NCBI GenBank assembly: GCA_016215605.1
Contig: JACRJB010000053.1
Coordinates: 62,001-126,000, forward strand
DNA length: 64,000 bases
Source: Rhodopseudomonas palustris
GTDB lineage: Bacteria > Pseudomonadota > Alphaproteobacteria > Rhizobiales > Xanthobacteraceae
Direction of reading: 5' to 3'
Within the stretch, counting starts at the first letter, position 1, and each line of letters begins with the position of its first letter. Shown in pieces: positions 48,884 through 61,791 of the stretch. The notes beneath the pieces were generated by a model that worked only from the letters and a program-made list of their open reading frames with translations, had not been told where the DNA came from and searched no databases. A program made the position numbers and the translations under genes.

Positions 48884-49462
48884 ATGCCGAAATCGCCTTT
48901 CTTCGAAGCCACTGGTTCCGCCTATGGAATCACGGCCAAAGTCTTCCATTGGGCCATCGTGCTTCTGCTCATGGTACAGTTTCCGATCGGGTGGTTGATG
49001 CCCGACATCCGGCAGGGCGAAACGCCAGGTGCGGCGATGGGCATCCATCTTTTCATCGGACTGTCGATTCTTCTGCTGATCGTTCTGCGGTTGGCGTGGC
49101 GTCTGTCGCACCCGGTCCCGGCGGCAGTCGGGCTTCACCGTTGGCAACGCGTGGCGTCGGAATGCGTGCACTGGCTGCTCTACGCATCGGTCTTCGGCAC
49201 GACCATGACGGGGTGGTTCTTCGCGTCGTTTCGCGGATGGCCGATCTCGATGTTTGCCTCGATGCCATTGCCGGCGCTCACCACTCCTGGGTCGCCGATC
49301 GCCCGGCTGATCGGCAGCTGGCACTCGGCCGCCGGATGGGCGTTGCTGTTCGCCATTGCAGTCCACGTCCTTGCCGCAATGTTCCATGCGATCGTCCTTC
49401 GGGACGATGTCTTGCGACGCATGCTGCCGGTGGCGTACTTCGACCGTGACCCGCCGAGGTGA
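48884..49462 (+). CDS. Cytochrome b561
   Basis: 192 residues, four membrane helices, with histidines for two b hemes: AKVFHWAIVLLLMVQFPIGWLMP, GIHLFIGLSILLLIVLRLAWRLSHPVP, ECVHWLLYASVF, and SWHSAAGWALLFAIAVHVLAAMFHAIVLRDDVLRRML. This is the prokaryotic b561 type (CybB), a quinol-to-acceptor electron carrier. It follows the EncFtn-like gene by 47 bases in the same direction and could supply electrons for iron redox work. The start MPKSPFFEATG has GAAACGAG upstream. Confidence 0.87.
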   Translation: MPKSPFFEATGSAYGITAKVFHWAIVLLLMVQFPIGWLMPDIRQGETPGAAMGIHLFIGLSILLLIVLRLAWRLSHPVPAAVGLHRWQRVASECVHWLLYASVFGTTMTGWFFASFRGWPISMFASMPLPALTTPGSPIARLIGSWHSAAGWALLFAIAVHVLAAMFHAIVLRDDVLRRMLPVAYFDRDPPR

Positions 49463-49606
49463 TCGGCGGGTCGAGTGTTCGAGGCGTTCGACCGCGGTAT
49501 CCCGTTCGGGCGCCACCGCCCACTTGCGCCCGACGACATCGATGGCTGCGTCCAGGTTTGAAATCGATCGGACGCTGAGGTTCGTCTCAACAAGTTGGTA
49601 GTCCGA

Positions 49607-49861
49607 ATGAAGTCCACGACGCTCTCGATCCTATTGTTATTAGTGGGCATCTATTCCTGCCGTTCGGAGGCGCTGGAAAAGCGGTTCGGGCCCGACCTCG
49701 AGCGCGGCTATCGTGACCACCGCGAGTACGGCAAGCGTTCCGGCGATTTCAAGAACCGGGACCGCTCCAATTATCTCGGCGCCGAGAAGCAAGTCGCGCC
49801 GGCTCCCGGATCGCCGAAGCCGGACCTTCAGGGCGCGCCGGCACTGGGCATGCAACGGTGA
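49607..49861 (+). CDS. Small putative lipoprotein
   Basis: 84 residues. MKSTTLSILLLLVGIYSCRSEALEKRF has a short signal with a possible lipobox (GIYSC). The mature part is charged and low in complexity (GPDLERGYRDHREYGKRSGDFKNRDRSNYLG). No family recognised. It stands alone between the cytochrome gene and the nuclease-like gene. Confidence 0.55.
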   Translation: MKSTTLSILLLLVGIYSCRSEALEKRFGPDLERGYRDHREYGKRSGDFKNRDRSNYLGAEKQVAPAPGSPKPDLQGAPALGMQR

Positions 49862-50036
49862 CCAGGGTCCGCATCAGCGCTGCCGGTCCGATCCGGTCGC
49901 TGACAGTGCTTCTGGAAATGTGGCTCCGCGGCATCCCATGCACCGGCAGAGAATCGCAGCCGGTGCGGTCGGTCGGCTTCAAGGGGCCATTTTGGACTTG
50001 CCGTCCCAGACGGTATGCCTAAGCCAGGAGAGCACG

Positions 50037-50906
50037 ATGGGCAGGTACGACATCTCGCTGAAGGCGGTGCTGAAGCGCGGCAACTCGCGCATTCTCGGCG
50101 CGCTGGGCATGCCCGGCGCCTATCGCGAACTCTCGCCCGAATTTCCAAGCATGCGGAAGAGGACGGCGGATTTCCTCGCCGTGGTGAAGCAGCCCCGTAA
50201 GCGACCGCTCCTGGCTCAGGTCGAGCTTCAGACCAGCCCAGACACGACGATGATGGACCGCATGCTGAGATATTCGGCGGACATCCGCATCTGGGCCAGC
50301 TCCCAAAACGACCTCATGGGATTGAGCGGCCACCAAACGATCCTCTACGTCGGAACCAGATCGTGGAAGCCCCGCGGCCCGATCGACGAACAGAACCTCT
50401 GGTTCAAGCCAGATTTTGTGGACGCCCGCGACATCAATCCCGAACCGCTGCTCGCCAGCGAGAACCTGGGCGACGTAACCTTCGCGGTGTTGTGCCGTGA
50501 CGGGAACCGACCGCACGTGATAAAGAAGGTCCTGGAAAGGATCGTGGCGGCCCCGGCCGCCGATCGTCCGGACGGCGTCGCCATGTTGAGCGTGTTCTCG
50601 GACCTGCGCCACATAGGCGCGTTCGTTCAAGCGGAGATGGATAAAATGGGTATCTCGGTCGATCTCGAAGACAGCACCCTCGTTCGCCCGACCATCGATC
50701 GAGCGCGACGGAAGACCGCCGTCGAACTCATCATCCGCTCGCTGCGAGCGAGGTTCGCCGGCCAGGTCCCGGACGATCTGCCGCAGCAGCTCGAACAGCT
50801 GTCGATGGAGGCGCTCCAAGAAGCGTTCGACCGAAGCACGATGGCGACTTCCGTAGACGACATCGTGGCCGCGATCGCGCCGCGGTCAATCGGCCCCAAA
50901 CTCTAG
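50037..50906 (+). CDS. Rpn/DUF4351-like nuclease-fold protein
   Basis: 289 residues starting MGRYDISLKAVLKRGNSRILGALG, with AGGAG before the ATG. PD-(D/E)XK traits: KRPLLAQVELQTSPDTTMMDRMLRY has the E-x-Q strand (QVELQ) and the following helix of Rpn-type transposase-like nucleases; C-terminal GQVPDDLPQQLEQLSMEALQEAFDRSTMATSVDDIV is the DUF4351-like tail. Such proteins are mobile-DNA-associated nucleases that promote recombination. No IS ends are seen around it. Confidence 0.72.
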   Translation: MGRYDISLKAVLKRGNSRILGALGMPGAYRELSPEFPSMRKRTADFLAVVKQPRKRPLLAQVELQTSPDTTMMDRMLRYSADIRIWASSQNDLMGLSGHQTILYVGTRSWKPRGPIDEQNLWFKPDFVDARDINPEPLLASENLGDVTFAVLCRDGNRPHVIKKVLERIVAAPAADRPDGVAMLSVFSDLRHIGAFVQAEMDKMGISVDLEDSTLVRPTIDRARRKTAVELIIRSLRARFAGQVPDDLPQQLEQLSMEALQEAFDRSTMATSVDDIVAAIAPRSIGPKL

Positions 50907-51440
50907 TCATCCGAACAACCCAGCATCCCGACAGCTAACCGGTGAAGCGGATGCTGGCCTCTTGCGAGACCACGATTCAGGATGGTGGAGACCTGGAAAC
51001 CGGAAGGAAGCCACACTTCGAGCGTGGCCCATGATGAGATGCGCACGGACCTAGTGACCAAAAGGAGGTCGTGGCTACAAGCCGCCGCCCAGCGGTGCTC
51101 CTCGACCTGATCGCATTGCCCTTTAGGATGACCAGTTTGGCCCTACGATGCGATTGGTGTCGGTGTGCTCGGCCATCGAGGCGGGTTTTTGGGACCGATG
51201 ATCGAGACGGTCGGTACGGCGCGCAGAGGATACTTTGCGGAGCACGCAAGGCTTCACGACATAACTTTCGGCGCCTGGACTGCGGCCCCATCGGCGTCTG
51301 GCAGCGTGCACGAACCGCTCGAGTTCGGTCATGCAGGTGTAGCAAACAGCAGATGAAACGTCGTGCTTACCAGCCGGAACGTCACGAAAATCCGCCGTTT
51401 TGTGATAGTGTTCGGTTTTGCGATCTGTTATGCAGCCAAA
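50907..51440. other. Intergenic stretch with one strong hairpin and no gene seen
   Basis: About 530 bases. CCAGCATCC at 50920-50928 pairs with GGATGCTGG at 50949-50957, a nine-base perfect stem after the nuclease-like gene without a T run. The rest shows no coding pattern, and presumably holds the promoter of the metal efflux operon that follows. Confidence 0.5.
50920..50957 (+). terminator. Hairpin downstream of Rpn-like gene
   Basis: Stem CCAGCATCC/GGATGCTGG (nine pairs) with a 20-base loop, 14 bases past the stop. No T tract follows, so it may be a rho-dependent or processing hairpin. Confidence 0.45.
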
Positions 51441-51803
51441 ATGGAACGTTCGATCGATCAAGCATCCAAGGTCAAGCAACCGCGCGGTATACGCCGCTCG
51501 TTGCTGGCGATGCTTGCGTTCGTCTACCTTTTCGTAGGGATCGCACACAACATTGCGTGTTTCGATCAGGCGGTCGCTTCGAGCTTCGCGATCGAGAACG
51601 TCTCCGACACTACTGACAACGGGGAAAAAAGCAGCATCGCAATGTGCGATCATTGCCCGACTTGCGTTCCCGCCGTGATGCCGGCGCCCTCCGTCGCCGC
51701 CGTACCGTCCGCCCTGCCTGCCGAACCAGTCGTTGCGGTCGCATCCGTGTTGATCGCGGGCCGATCGCGACTGGACACCCCGCCACCCAGGATCCTGACC
51801 TGA
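51441..51803 (+). CDS. Small membrane/periplasmic protein leading the RND operon
   Basis: 120 residues. One hydrophobic helix (SLLAMLAFVYLFVGIAHNIACF) at about 18-40, then an outer part with MCDHCPTCVPAVMPAP (three Cys and a His, likely metal-binding). Proteins with this head and a C-x-H-C-x-x-C block often precede Czc/Cnr-type operons; their role may be metal sensing or sequestration, but the family is not named here. The start MERSIDQASKV is used because upstream residues add nothing. Confidence 0.68.
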   Translation: MERSIDQASKVKQPRGIRRSLLAMLAFVYLFVGIAHNIACFDQAVASSFAIENVSDTTDNGEKSSIAMCDHCPTCVPAVMPAPSVAAVPSALPAEPVVAVASVLIAGRSRLDTPPPRILT

Positions 51804-51861
51804 ACGCATTCGCCGGGCGCGCGAGCGCCTAGACTCGGCCGTTCTTCAGGTTTCTTAATTC

Positions 51862-53136
51862 ATGTCAATCAGAAGCGCCGCCACGCTGATCGCGTGCGCG
51901 TCGGCATTGCTAATCAGCCCTTGGCTGACGAGCGTGTCACATTCGCAGACCATCACGCTGAAAACCGCACTCCAGCGTGCGCTGGCCACAAGCCCACGGC
52001 TGACCGCGGCCGAGCGCGACGTCGGCATCGCGTCCGGCCAACGAATTCAGGCCGGCGCTCTCATCAATCCGGAACTGTCCTATGAACAGGACAACTCATT
52101 CGGTTCCGGTCGTTTCGCCGGGACGCGTTCTGCCGAGACGACGTTGCAGATCAGCCAGCTTTTCGAGCTGTTCGGCAAGCGCGACGCTCGCATCGCAGCC
52201 GGGCAGGCGGGCGTCGAGACAGCATCGATCCAGCGCCAGGCCATCCGCCTGGAAGTGCTCGCGGAAACCGCCGGCGCGTTCCTCAACGTGCTCGGCGCGC
52301 AGCGCCGGATCCAGATCCTCGACGAGCAGATAGCCGAAATCGACCGGATCACGCCCCTTCTGCAGCGGCGTGTGGACGCGGGGGCCTCGTCGGTCGCCGA
52401 GATCGGTCGTGCCGAAGTGGCGTCGGCGCTGGTCAAAGCCGACCGCGAACGCGTTCGGTCGCTTCTCGCCACTTCGCGACGGGAACTGGCCGTGTTGATG
52501 GGTGATGCGGCGCCGAAGTTTTCGGCCGTCTCCGGCCGTCTAGATGCCACGGGGCGCCCGCCGTCATTCGGCGCCGTGATCGCGGCGATCGACGCCAATC
52601 CGCAGTTGGTGCGCTGGACCGCCGTGTATGCCCAGCGCAACGCCGAACTTCTGATCGCCAGGCTACGTCCATATCCGGACGTCCGCGTCAACGCAGGGTG
52701 GCGGCATTTCAACGACACCGGCGGCGATGCCGTCCGGCTGGGCGTCACGGTCGCGATCCCGGTGTTCGATCAGAACCAGGGCAACATCCTATCGGCGCAG
52801 GAAAGTCTCGCGAAGACGCGTGCCGAACGGGAGGCCAATCGCAACACGCTGATCGTGCTGGCGGGGCGGGCCTACGACACCCTGCAGGGATCGCTGCGCG
52901 AACTGGCCATCCTCAGGGAGTCGGCGATTCCGAAGTCGCGTCAGGCGTCCGACGCCATCTTCGAAGGATACGGCCAGGGTCGTTTCACGCTTCTTGAGGT
53001 CCTCGACGCCCAGGCCAGCGTCGCCCAGGCACGCCTGCGCGAGCAGGAGGCCCAGCAGAACTTCCACGTCGCCGTCGCGATCATCGAAGGTCTCGTCGGC
53101 AATCCATTCGCACTGGCGCGGGAGAGCGCACGATGA
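51862..53136 (+). CDS. Outer-membrane efflux channel (CzcC/CnrC type)
   Basis: 424 residues of the TolC/OEP family. Signal: MSIRSAATLIACASALLISPW ... HSQ. Two similar halves have the coiled helices with TAAERDVGIASGQRIQAGALINPELSYEQDN and SVAEIGRAEVASALVKADRERVRSLL in the first, and ATVAIPVFDQNQGNILSAQE-type IPVFDQNQGNI in the second, a hallmark of heavy-metal CzcC channels. The stop overlaps the adaptor start (ATGA). It may also serve the first RND operon, which lacks its own channel. Confidence 0.88.
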   Translation: MSIRSAATLIACASALLISPWLTSVSHSQTITLKTALQRALATSPRLTAAERDVGIASGQRIQAGALINPELSYEQDNSFGSGRFAGTRSAETTLQISQLFELFGKRDARIAAGQAGVETASIQRQAIRLEVLAETAGAFLNVLGAQRRIQILDEQIAEIDRITPLLQRRVDAGASSVAEIGRAEVASALVKADRERVRSLLATSRRELAVLMGDAAPKFSAVSGRLDATGRPPSFGAVIAAIDANPQLVRWTAVYAQRNAELLIARLRPYPDVRVNAGWRHFNDTGGDAVRLGVTVAIPVFDQNQGNILSAQESLAKTRAEREANRNTLIVLAGRAYDTLQGSLRELAILRESAIPKSRQASDAIFEGYGQGRFTLLEVLDAQASVAQARLREQEAQQNFHVAVAIIEGLVGNPFALARESAR

Positions 53137-54089
53137 AGAAGCCTATCGTCATGATCGTCGGCGCACTCGCCGCCTTCGCCGTCGGAGCTGGCGTATATGC
53201 CGCCTCGCCGCAAAAACCGTCCGAGCCGGCGGCAAAGGAATCCAAGCAAGAAGAGAAGGGGCATGAGGAGGAAGGCGTCGTCGAAATGGCCGACGCGAAG
53301 GTTGCGTCTTCGAACATCGAGATACTTTCCGCTTCGCAGGCGACGCTGAACGACTCGATCGTTCTCAACGGCATCATCCAGCCCAATCAGGAAATGCTGG
53401 TACAGGTCACGCCGCGCTTTCCCGGCGTCGTCCGGGAGATCAAGAAGCGCATCGGCGATCCGGTCGAGAAGGGCGAACTTCTCGCCAAGATCGAGAGCAA
53501 CCAGAGCCTCACGACGTACGAAATGCGCGCTCCGATCTCCGGAACGGTGATCGACCGCCAGATTTCGCTCGGAGAGTACGCTTCCGAGCAGAAGCCTTCC
53601 TTCATCGTCGCGGACATCTCGACCGTCTGGGTCGACTTGTCCGTCTACCGCCGCGACCTGTCGCGCGTGAAGCTGGGCGATACCGTCGTCATCGACGTCG
53701 GCGACGGGGGAAAGCCGATCGAATCCAAGATCTCCTACGTGTCGCCGGTCGGAAGCAGCGACACCCAGAGCGCGCTGGTGCGTGCAGTCGTGCAGAACGA
53801 AGGCCTCCGTCTGCGTACGGGATTGTTCGTGTCGGCGCGACTGATCTTGTCCGCAAAGAAGGTCCCGGTGGCTGTGAAGGCGGCTGCGATCCAATCGGTG
53901 GAGAGTCGGACCGTCGTTTTCGTCCGGAACGGTAACAAGTTCGAAGCTCGGGACGTCGAGATCGGCGCCCGCGATCCTGAAAACGTGGAGATCGTGTTCG
54001 GCCTTCTGGAGGGCGACAAGTACGCCGCCAAGAACAGCTTCATCGTGAAGGCGGAACTCGGAAAGGGCAGTGCCGGTCATGAGCACTAA
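53133..54089 (+). CDS. RND efflux periplasmic adaptor (CzcB type)
   Basis: 318 residues. Membrane anchor (PIVMIVGALAAFAVGAGVYAA) then a Lys/Glu-rich linker (KESKQEEKGHEEEG). Barrel-lipoyl parts are ATLNDSIVLNGIIQPNQEMLVQVTPRFPGVVREIKKRIGDPVEKGELLAKIESNQSLTTYEMRAPISGTVIDRQISLGEYAS, without the long coiled hairpin, as usual for CzcB. C-terminal GLLEGDKYAAKNSFIVKAELGKGSAGHEH ends with His. Coupled to the channel gene and 99 bases before the pump gene. Confidence 0.88.
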   Translation: MKKPIVMIVGALAAFAVGAGVYAASPQKPSEPAAKESKQEEKGHEEEGVVEMADAKVASSNIEILSASQATLNDSIVLNGIIQPNQEMLVQVTPRFPGVVREIKKRIGDPVEKGELLAKIESNQSLTTYEMRAPISGTVIDRQISLGEYASEQKPSFIVADISTVWVDLSVYRRDLSRVKLGDTVVIDVGDGGKPIESKISYVSPVGSSDTQSALVRAVVQNEGLRLRTGLFVSARLILSAKKVPVAVKAAAIQSVESRTVVFVRNGNKFEARDVEIGARDPENVEIVFGLLEGDKYAAKNSFIVKAELGKGSAGHEH

Positions 54090-54167
54090 GCCCCGCCTCA
54101 GCGCGTCGACGCCAAGCGACCTCGCATTTCAGCCTCTGCTCTCCGCCGTCGGGGACCGGCCGCATGA

Positions 54168-57401
<3,234 letters not shown>

Positions 57402-57770
57402 ATGAAGAAGATACTGCTCGTCTCGTCCGCGCTGCTGTTCGCCGCCCCTGCAATCGCGCAGCACGCACATGAAAAGGGCCCGAACGGCGGACCGATGGAG
57501 GACGTCGCCGGCGTCGAAGTCGAAATGGTCGCCAAGGGCAGGACGGTCACGTTCAACGTGTTCGATGAAGCCAAGAAGCCGATATCGACCGCGGGGTTCT
57601 CGGGAACGGCGCTGCTGACCGCCGGCAGCGACCGCGAGACCCTTCCGCTCGTCGCCGAAGGCAACGCGCTCAAGGGCGACGCCAAGAAGGACATCGCGCC
57701 CGGGTCCGCCGTCACCGTCACCCTGAAGACCGCCGACGGCAAGTCCGGCCAGGCGAAGTTCAAGAACTGA
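57402..57770 (+). CDS. Small periplasmic protein of the RND operon
   Basis: 122 residues. Signal peptide MKKILLVSSALLFAAPAIAQ, then HAHEKGPNGGPMEDVAGVEVEMVAKG with an H-x-H head, and a beta-rich body (VTFNVFDEAKKPISTAGFSGTALL). The H-x-H head could bind a metal. Similar proteins follow CzcCBA operons in alphaproteobacteria. No gap from the pump stop, so it is co-expressed. Confidence 0.75.
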   Translation: MKKILLVSSALLFAAPAIAQHAHEKGPNGGPMEDVAGVEVEMVAKGRTVTFNVFDEAKKPISTAGFSGTALLTAGSDRETLPLVAEGNALKGDAKKDIAPGSAVTVTLKTADGKSGQAKFKN

Positions 57771-57818
57771 GACGGAAACTCGACAACCGAGGGAGCGGCG
57801 GCATCGACGGCGCTCCGG

Positions 57819-58958
57819 ATGGACATCATGAACGACGCAACAAGATCAGGCGGCACGGGACGGGATCTGCGTCTCGACCTGTTCCGCGGCATGGCGAACT
57901 GGGCGATCTTCCTGGATCACGTGCCCAACAACGTGGTCGCGTGGCTCACCATGCGGAATTACGGATTCAGCGACGCGGCGGAGTTGTTCGTCTTCGTATC
58001 GGGGTTCACGGTCGCGTTCGTGTATTCGAAGACGTTGCGAGCGAAGGGGCCACTTGCAGCAGCGGCAGGTATCCTCGGCCGGGTCTGGCAGATCTACGTC
58101 GCGTACGTGCTTCTCTTCGTCTTCTACGTGGTGGCGGTCGGCTACGTCGCGCAACGCTACGGCCACGCCCATCTGCTCGACGAGTACAACATACGCAGCC
58201 TGATCGCCGATCCGGTCGAATTTCTGAAGCACGGTCTGCTGCTCGAATACCGCCCCCTCAACCTGGACGTCCTGCCGCTGTACATCGTCCTGATGGCCCC
58301 TTTTCCCCTTGTGCTTTGGTCGCTGACCAAGGCACCGGGCGTCACCTTGGCGGGCTCGGTCATCCTCTACGCGGTGGCCCGGTCGTTCGGCTGGAATCTT
58401 CCAGGGTACCCGTCCGGATACTGGTATTTCAATCCGTTCGCCTGGCAACTTCTGTTCGTGATCGGCGCATGGTGTGCGGTGGTCGATCGCGGCACGTTGG
58501 ATCGGACGCTGCGCTCGGGCATCGTGCTGCCACTAGCTCTTGTCGTCGTCGTTCTCTCGGCGATCGTGATGCTTGCGCCACTCACCGGAAATGGTTGGCT
58601 GCTGCCGGCGAAGCTGCACCTCCTTTTCCCGATGAACGACAAGACCAACCTCGCACCTTACCGCATCGCCCATTTCCTGGCCTTGGCGATCATCGTCGCG
58701 CGCATCGTTCCGGAAAACGCGCCGGCACTGGCCTGGCCTGTCTGGCGGCCGTTGATCGTCAGTGGCCAGCATTCCCTTGAAGTCTTCTGCGCGGGAACGT
58801 TCTTCGCGGCCGTCGCCTATTTCGCGCTCGACCTCGTCGATGGATCCGTCAGGTCCCAATTCGTCGTGAGCGCGGCGGGCATCTGCGCGATGGTCGCCGT
58901 GGCCTACTTCCGGAAATGGTCGAAAGAAAACAAGGCGCGTCCCGCGATCGCGAGATGA
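57819..58958 (+). CDS. OpgC-family membrane acyltransferase
   Basis: 379 residues, about ten membrane helices. The OpgC start is clear: RDLRLDLFRGMANWAIFLDHVPNNVVAWLTMRNYGFSDAAELFVFVSGFTVAFVY (D-x-F-R-G, D-H and E residues in the first helices). The family succinylates periplasmic glucans or other envelope glycans. It sits inside a metal operon, which is unusual but has been noticed in alphaproteobacteria; envelope modification under metal stress is a possible role. Start at MDIMNDATRSGG; a second ATG is three codons on. Confidence 0.85.
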   Translation: MDIMNDATRSGGTGRDLRLDLFRGMANWAIFLDHVPNNVVAWLTMRNYGFSDAAELFVFVSGFTVAFVYSKTLRAKGPLAAAAGILGRVWQIYVAYVLLFVFYVVAVGYVAQRYGHAHLLDEYNIRSLIADPVEFLKHGLLLEYRPLNLDVLPLYIVLMAPFPLVLWSLTKAPGVTLAGSVILYAVARSFGWNLPGYPSGYWYFNPFAWQLLFVIGAWCAVVDRGTLDRTLRSGIVLPLALVVVVLSAIVMLAPLTGNGWLLPAKLHLLFPMNDKTNLAPYRIAHFLALAIIVARIVPENAPALAWPVWRPLIVSGQHSLEVFCAGTFFAAVAYFALDLVDGSVRSQFVVSAAGICAMVAVAYFRKWSKENKARPAIAR

Positions 58959-59088
58959 CGGATATGGCGATCTCAACCGCGGATCGATGCTCCGCTCAAG
59001 CAGCGGCGACTGCTGCGAGCCGGCGAGCGGCGGAACGGCAAGAGGTTCTCGAAAACGCGTGCGAAATGAGAAATTATGGGAGAGACCG

Positions 59089-61281
59089 ATGACTGAAGCC
59101 GCAGCCGACGACCAGACCAAGATGCGCGTCGAAGGAATGGACTGCGCATCCTGCGCGGTGAAGATCGAGAACGCGCTGCGCCGCGTGCCGGGAGTGACCG
59201 ATGTAGCCGTCTCTGTGGCCGCCGGAAACGTGACCGTCAGACACGATGGCGTCGATATCGGGACGTTGGCCGCCCGGATAACGGCTCTGGGCTACAAAGT
59301 CGCGCCTGCCGACGAGAAGGGCGTCCATGAGCCCCACGGGAATGGCGGTGCATCTCACGACCATGACGATGCGGGCTTGCACGGTCACGATCACGGCCCT
59401 ACCGACGGGTCCTGGTGGCGGACCTCCAAAGGCATCTTGACGATCGCCTCCGGAGCGGCGTTGGGAGCGGCTTTCCTGATCGGGAAGCTGGCTCCGGCTA
59501 CGGAAAAATGGGCGTTTCTCGTCGCCATGCTGGTCGGATTGATCCCGATTGGTCGGCGCGCTTTCGCCGCGGCGATATCAGGGACGCCGTTCTCGATCGA
59601 GATGCTCATGACGATCGCGGCCGTTGGCGCAGTCTTCATTGGTGCGACCGAGGAGGCCGCGACCGTGGTCTTTCTGTTTTTGATCGGCGAACTCCTTGAA
59701 GGTGTCGCGGCCAGCCGCGCGCGCGCGAGCATCCAGGACCTGACGAAGCTGGTCCCCAAGACGGCGATGCTCGAGGAGAACGGATCCGTCCGGGAAGTCC
59801 AGGCGGACACGCTCATGGTCGGTTCGATGATCCAGGTCCGGCCGGGCGACCGCATCCCTGCGGACGGCGTCATCGTCTCCGGAGAGAGCTCCGTCGACGA
59901 GGCGCCCGTGACCGGCGAAAGCACGCCCACTAGGAAGGGTCCCGAGGAGAGCCTATTCGCGGGCACCATCAACGGCGATGGGTTGCTGACCGTGCGCGTG
60001 ACTGCCGCAGCGGCGGACAACACCATCGCGCGCGTCGTCCGGCTAGTCGAGGAGGCGCAGGAATCCAAGGCCCCCACGGAGCGCTTCATCGACCGTTTTT
60101 CCCGGTACTACACGCCCGGCGTCGTGGTGGTGGCCTTCCTGGTCGCCGTCATCCCGCCGCTGCTGTTCGGCGGCGTCTGGAGCGAGTGGGTCTACAAGGG
60201 CTTGGCAATCCTCCTGATCGGGTGTCCGTGCGCCCTGGTGATCTCGACGCCCGCGGCGATCGCCGCCAGCCTGTCGGCCGGTGCGCGCCGTGGACTGCTG
60301 CTCAAGGGCGGCGTCGTCCTCGAGCAGATGGGCAAGATCACCCTCGCATGCTTCGACAAGACCGGGACGCTGACGGCTGGAAAACCGGTCGTGACCGACG
60401 TGCTGTCGTTCGGCGCTCCGGAGGACGAGGTGCTGCGGCTCGCCGCGGCGTTGGAGACAGGGTCCAGCCACCCGCTGGCGATGGCGATCCTCGCCGAAGC
60501 CTCGAGACGGGGGATCATTTTGCCGTCCGCCTCGGGATCTCAGGCGCTCGGAGGCAAGGGCGTCAGCGCGACCATCGACAGCCGGCAGATTTTCCTCGGG
60601 TCGCCCAAGGCCGCCGGCGAAATCGGTATCCTGGATATCGAGCTTCAAGGCCGTATCGCGGCGCTCAACGACGAGGGCAAGACGGTTTCGATCGGGGTGA
60701 TCGGAACTTCGATGGCGGGGGCGATCGCAATGCGCGACGAGCCCCGCCCCGACGCCGCGAAGGGATTGAAACTCCTGACCGACGCCGGCATCCGGACGGT
60801 CATGCTGACCGGAGATAATCGCCGAACCGCCACGGCGATCGGCAAGTCGCTCGGGATCGAGGTGCAGGCGGGGTTGCTCCCGCAGGACAAGCAGCGGATC
60901 GTCGCGGAATTCCAGGCGCAGGGCTTCGTCGTCGCGAAAGTCGGCGACGGCATCAACGACGCGCCGGCGCTCGCGGCGGCCGATGTCGGGATCGCGATGG
61001 GCGGCGGCACCGACGTCGCCCTGGAGACCGCCGATGCCGCCGTGCTTCACGGCAGGGTCGTGGATGTCGCCGCGATGATCGATCTCTCGAAACGCACGAT
61101 ACTCAACATCAAGCAGAACATCACGGTCGCTCTCGGACTGAAGGCGGTTTTCCTCGTTACGACCGTCATCGGCCTCACTGGCCTGTGGCCGGCGATCCTC
61201 GCCGACACCGGCGCCACGGTCCTGGTTACGATGAACGCGCTACGGCTGCTAAAGCCGCCGAGGACGCAGCCATGGGCCTAG
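59089..61281 (+). CDS. zntA: Zn/Cd/Pb-type P1B ATPase (ZntA/CadA)
   Basis: 730 residues. One HMA domain with GMDCASC (Cys19, Cys22), a His-rich linker (HGNGGASHDHDDAGLHGHDHGP), then eight helices. The transport motif is CPC at 379-381, DKTGT with Asp423, HP in SSHPLAMAIL, and GDGINDAPAL. The last helices have KQNITVALGLKAVFLV and ADTGATVLVTMNALRLL, the Lys/Asp pair of the P1B-2 (Zn, Cd, Pb) class. Start MTEAAADDQ is used; an upstream in-frame stretch is unlike HMA ATPases. It overlaps the next gene by ten bases. Confidence 0.9.
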   Translation: MTEAAADDQTKMRVEGMDCASCAVKIENALRRVPGVTDVAVSVAAGNVTVRHDGVDIGTLAARITALGYKVAPADEKGVHEPHGNGGASHDHDDAGLHGHDHGPTDGSWWRTSKGILTIASGAALGAAFLIGKLAPATEKWAFLVAMLVGLIPIGRRAFAAAISGTPFSIEMLMTIAAVGAVFIGATEEAATVVFLFLIGELLEGVAASRARASIQDLTKLVPKTAMLEENGSVREVQADTLMVGSMIQVRPGDRIPADGVIVSGESSVDEAPVTGESTPTRKGPEESLFAGTINGDGLLTVRVTAAAADNTIARVVRLVEEAQESKAPTERFIDRFSRYYTPGVVVVAFLVAVIPPLLFGGVWSEWVYKGLAILLIGCPCALVISTPAAIAASLSAGARRGLLLKGGVVLEQMGKITLACFDKTGTLTAGKPVVTDVLSFGAPEDEVLRLAAALETGSSHPLAMAILAEASRRGIILPSASGSQALGGKGVSATIDSRQIFLGSPKAAGEIGILDIELQGRIAALNDEGKTVSIGVIGTSMAGAIAMRDEPRPDAAKGLKLLTDAGIRTVMLTGDNRRTATAIGKSLGIEVQAGLLPQDKQRIVAEFQAQGFVVAKVGDGINDAPALAAADVGIAMGGGTDVALETADAAVLHGRVVDVAAMIDLSKRTILNIKQNITVALGLKAVFLVTTVIGLTGLWPAILADTGATVLVTMNALRLLKPPRTQPWA

Positions 61282-61790
61282 AAGACATTTCGAGAGCGAA
61301 AAGTGCCCCGGTCTTCTTTGCCGCAGCGCTTTATATCTGCGCCGCGAACTTCGGCCTGCTGATTCCTACCCGGGCCGCCGCGAGCTTCGCGACGGAAAAC
61401 CCATGGGCGGCCGAGCACCTGGAGAAACTCCCGCCGGACATTAGGCGCGAAGTTTCGCGCCGCGAGCGCGCCTGCGGAAGCGGCGCTCTCGCGGGTCACT
61501 ATTTCGCGGTCTCGATCGAGAGCCGCGGGCAGCGCTTCGTATCGTTGCATTTCGAGGACTTCTCCTGTGCCAACCGAGAATCGTTGTGCCGCGGCAATGC
61601 CTGTCTCCATGAGGTGTTCGCGGAGTCGGGGGGACAGCATCGGGTCGTGTTCAGCGGTTATGCGGAGGACGTCAGGATGAACAACGATCGAGGCACGGTC
61701 GGCCTAGAGGTCTCGCTCGGAGGGAGGCGGCAAGCTCTGGTGTGGGAGGGGCGACGGTTCGTTCCGGCAAGAAGAAGCAACGGATACTAA
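61272..61790 (+). CDS. Small exported protein of unknown function
   Basis: 172 residues. A signal-like head (APVFFAAALYICAANFGLLIPTRAAASFA) with a likely cut after RAAA. The body has PDIRREVSRRERACGSGALAGHYFAVSIES, FVSLHFEDFSCANRESLCRGNACLHEVF (four Cys) and LEVSLGGRRQALVWEGRRF. Cysteines could form disulfides. It starts inside the ZntA stop and two bases separate it from the next start, so it is in the same operon. Family not recognised. Confidence 0.65.
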   Translation: MGLEDISRAKSAPVFFAAALYICAANFGLLIPTRAAASFATENPWAAEHLEKLPPDIRREVSRRERACGSGALAGHYFAVSIESRGQRFVSLHFEDFSCANRESLCRGNACLHEVFAESGGQHRVVFSGYAEDVRMNNDRGTVGLEVSLGGRRQALVWEGRRFVPARRSNGY

Positions 61791-61791
61791 A

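Noticed and set aside
51123-51809. A 228-codon minus-strand frame before the second RND operon
   Set aside because: It overlaps the small Cys-containing gene on the opposite strand and shows no family features.
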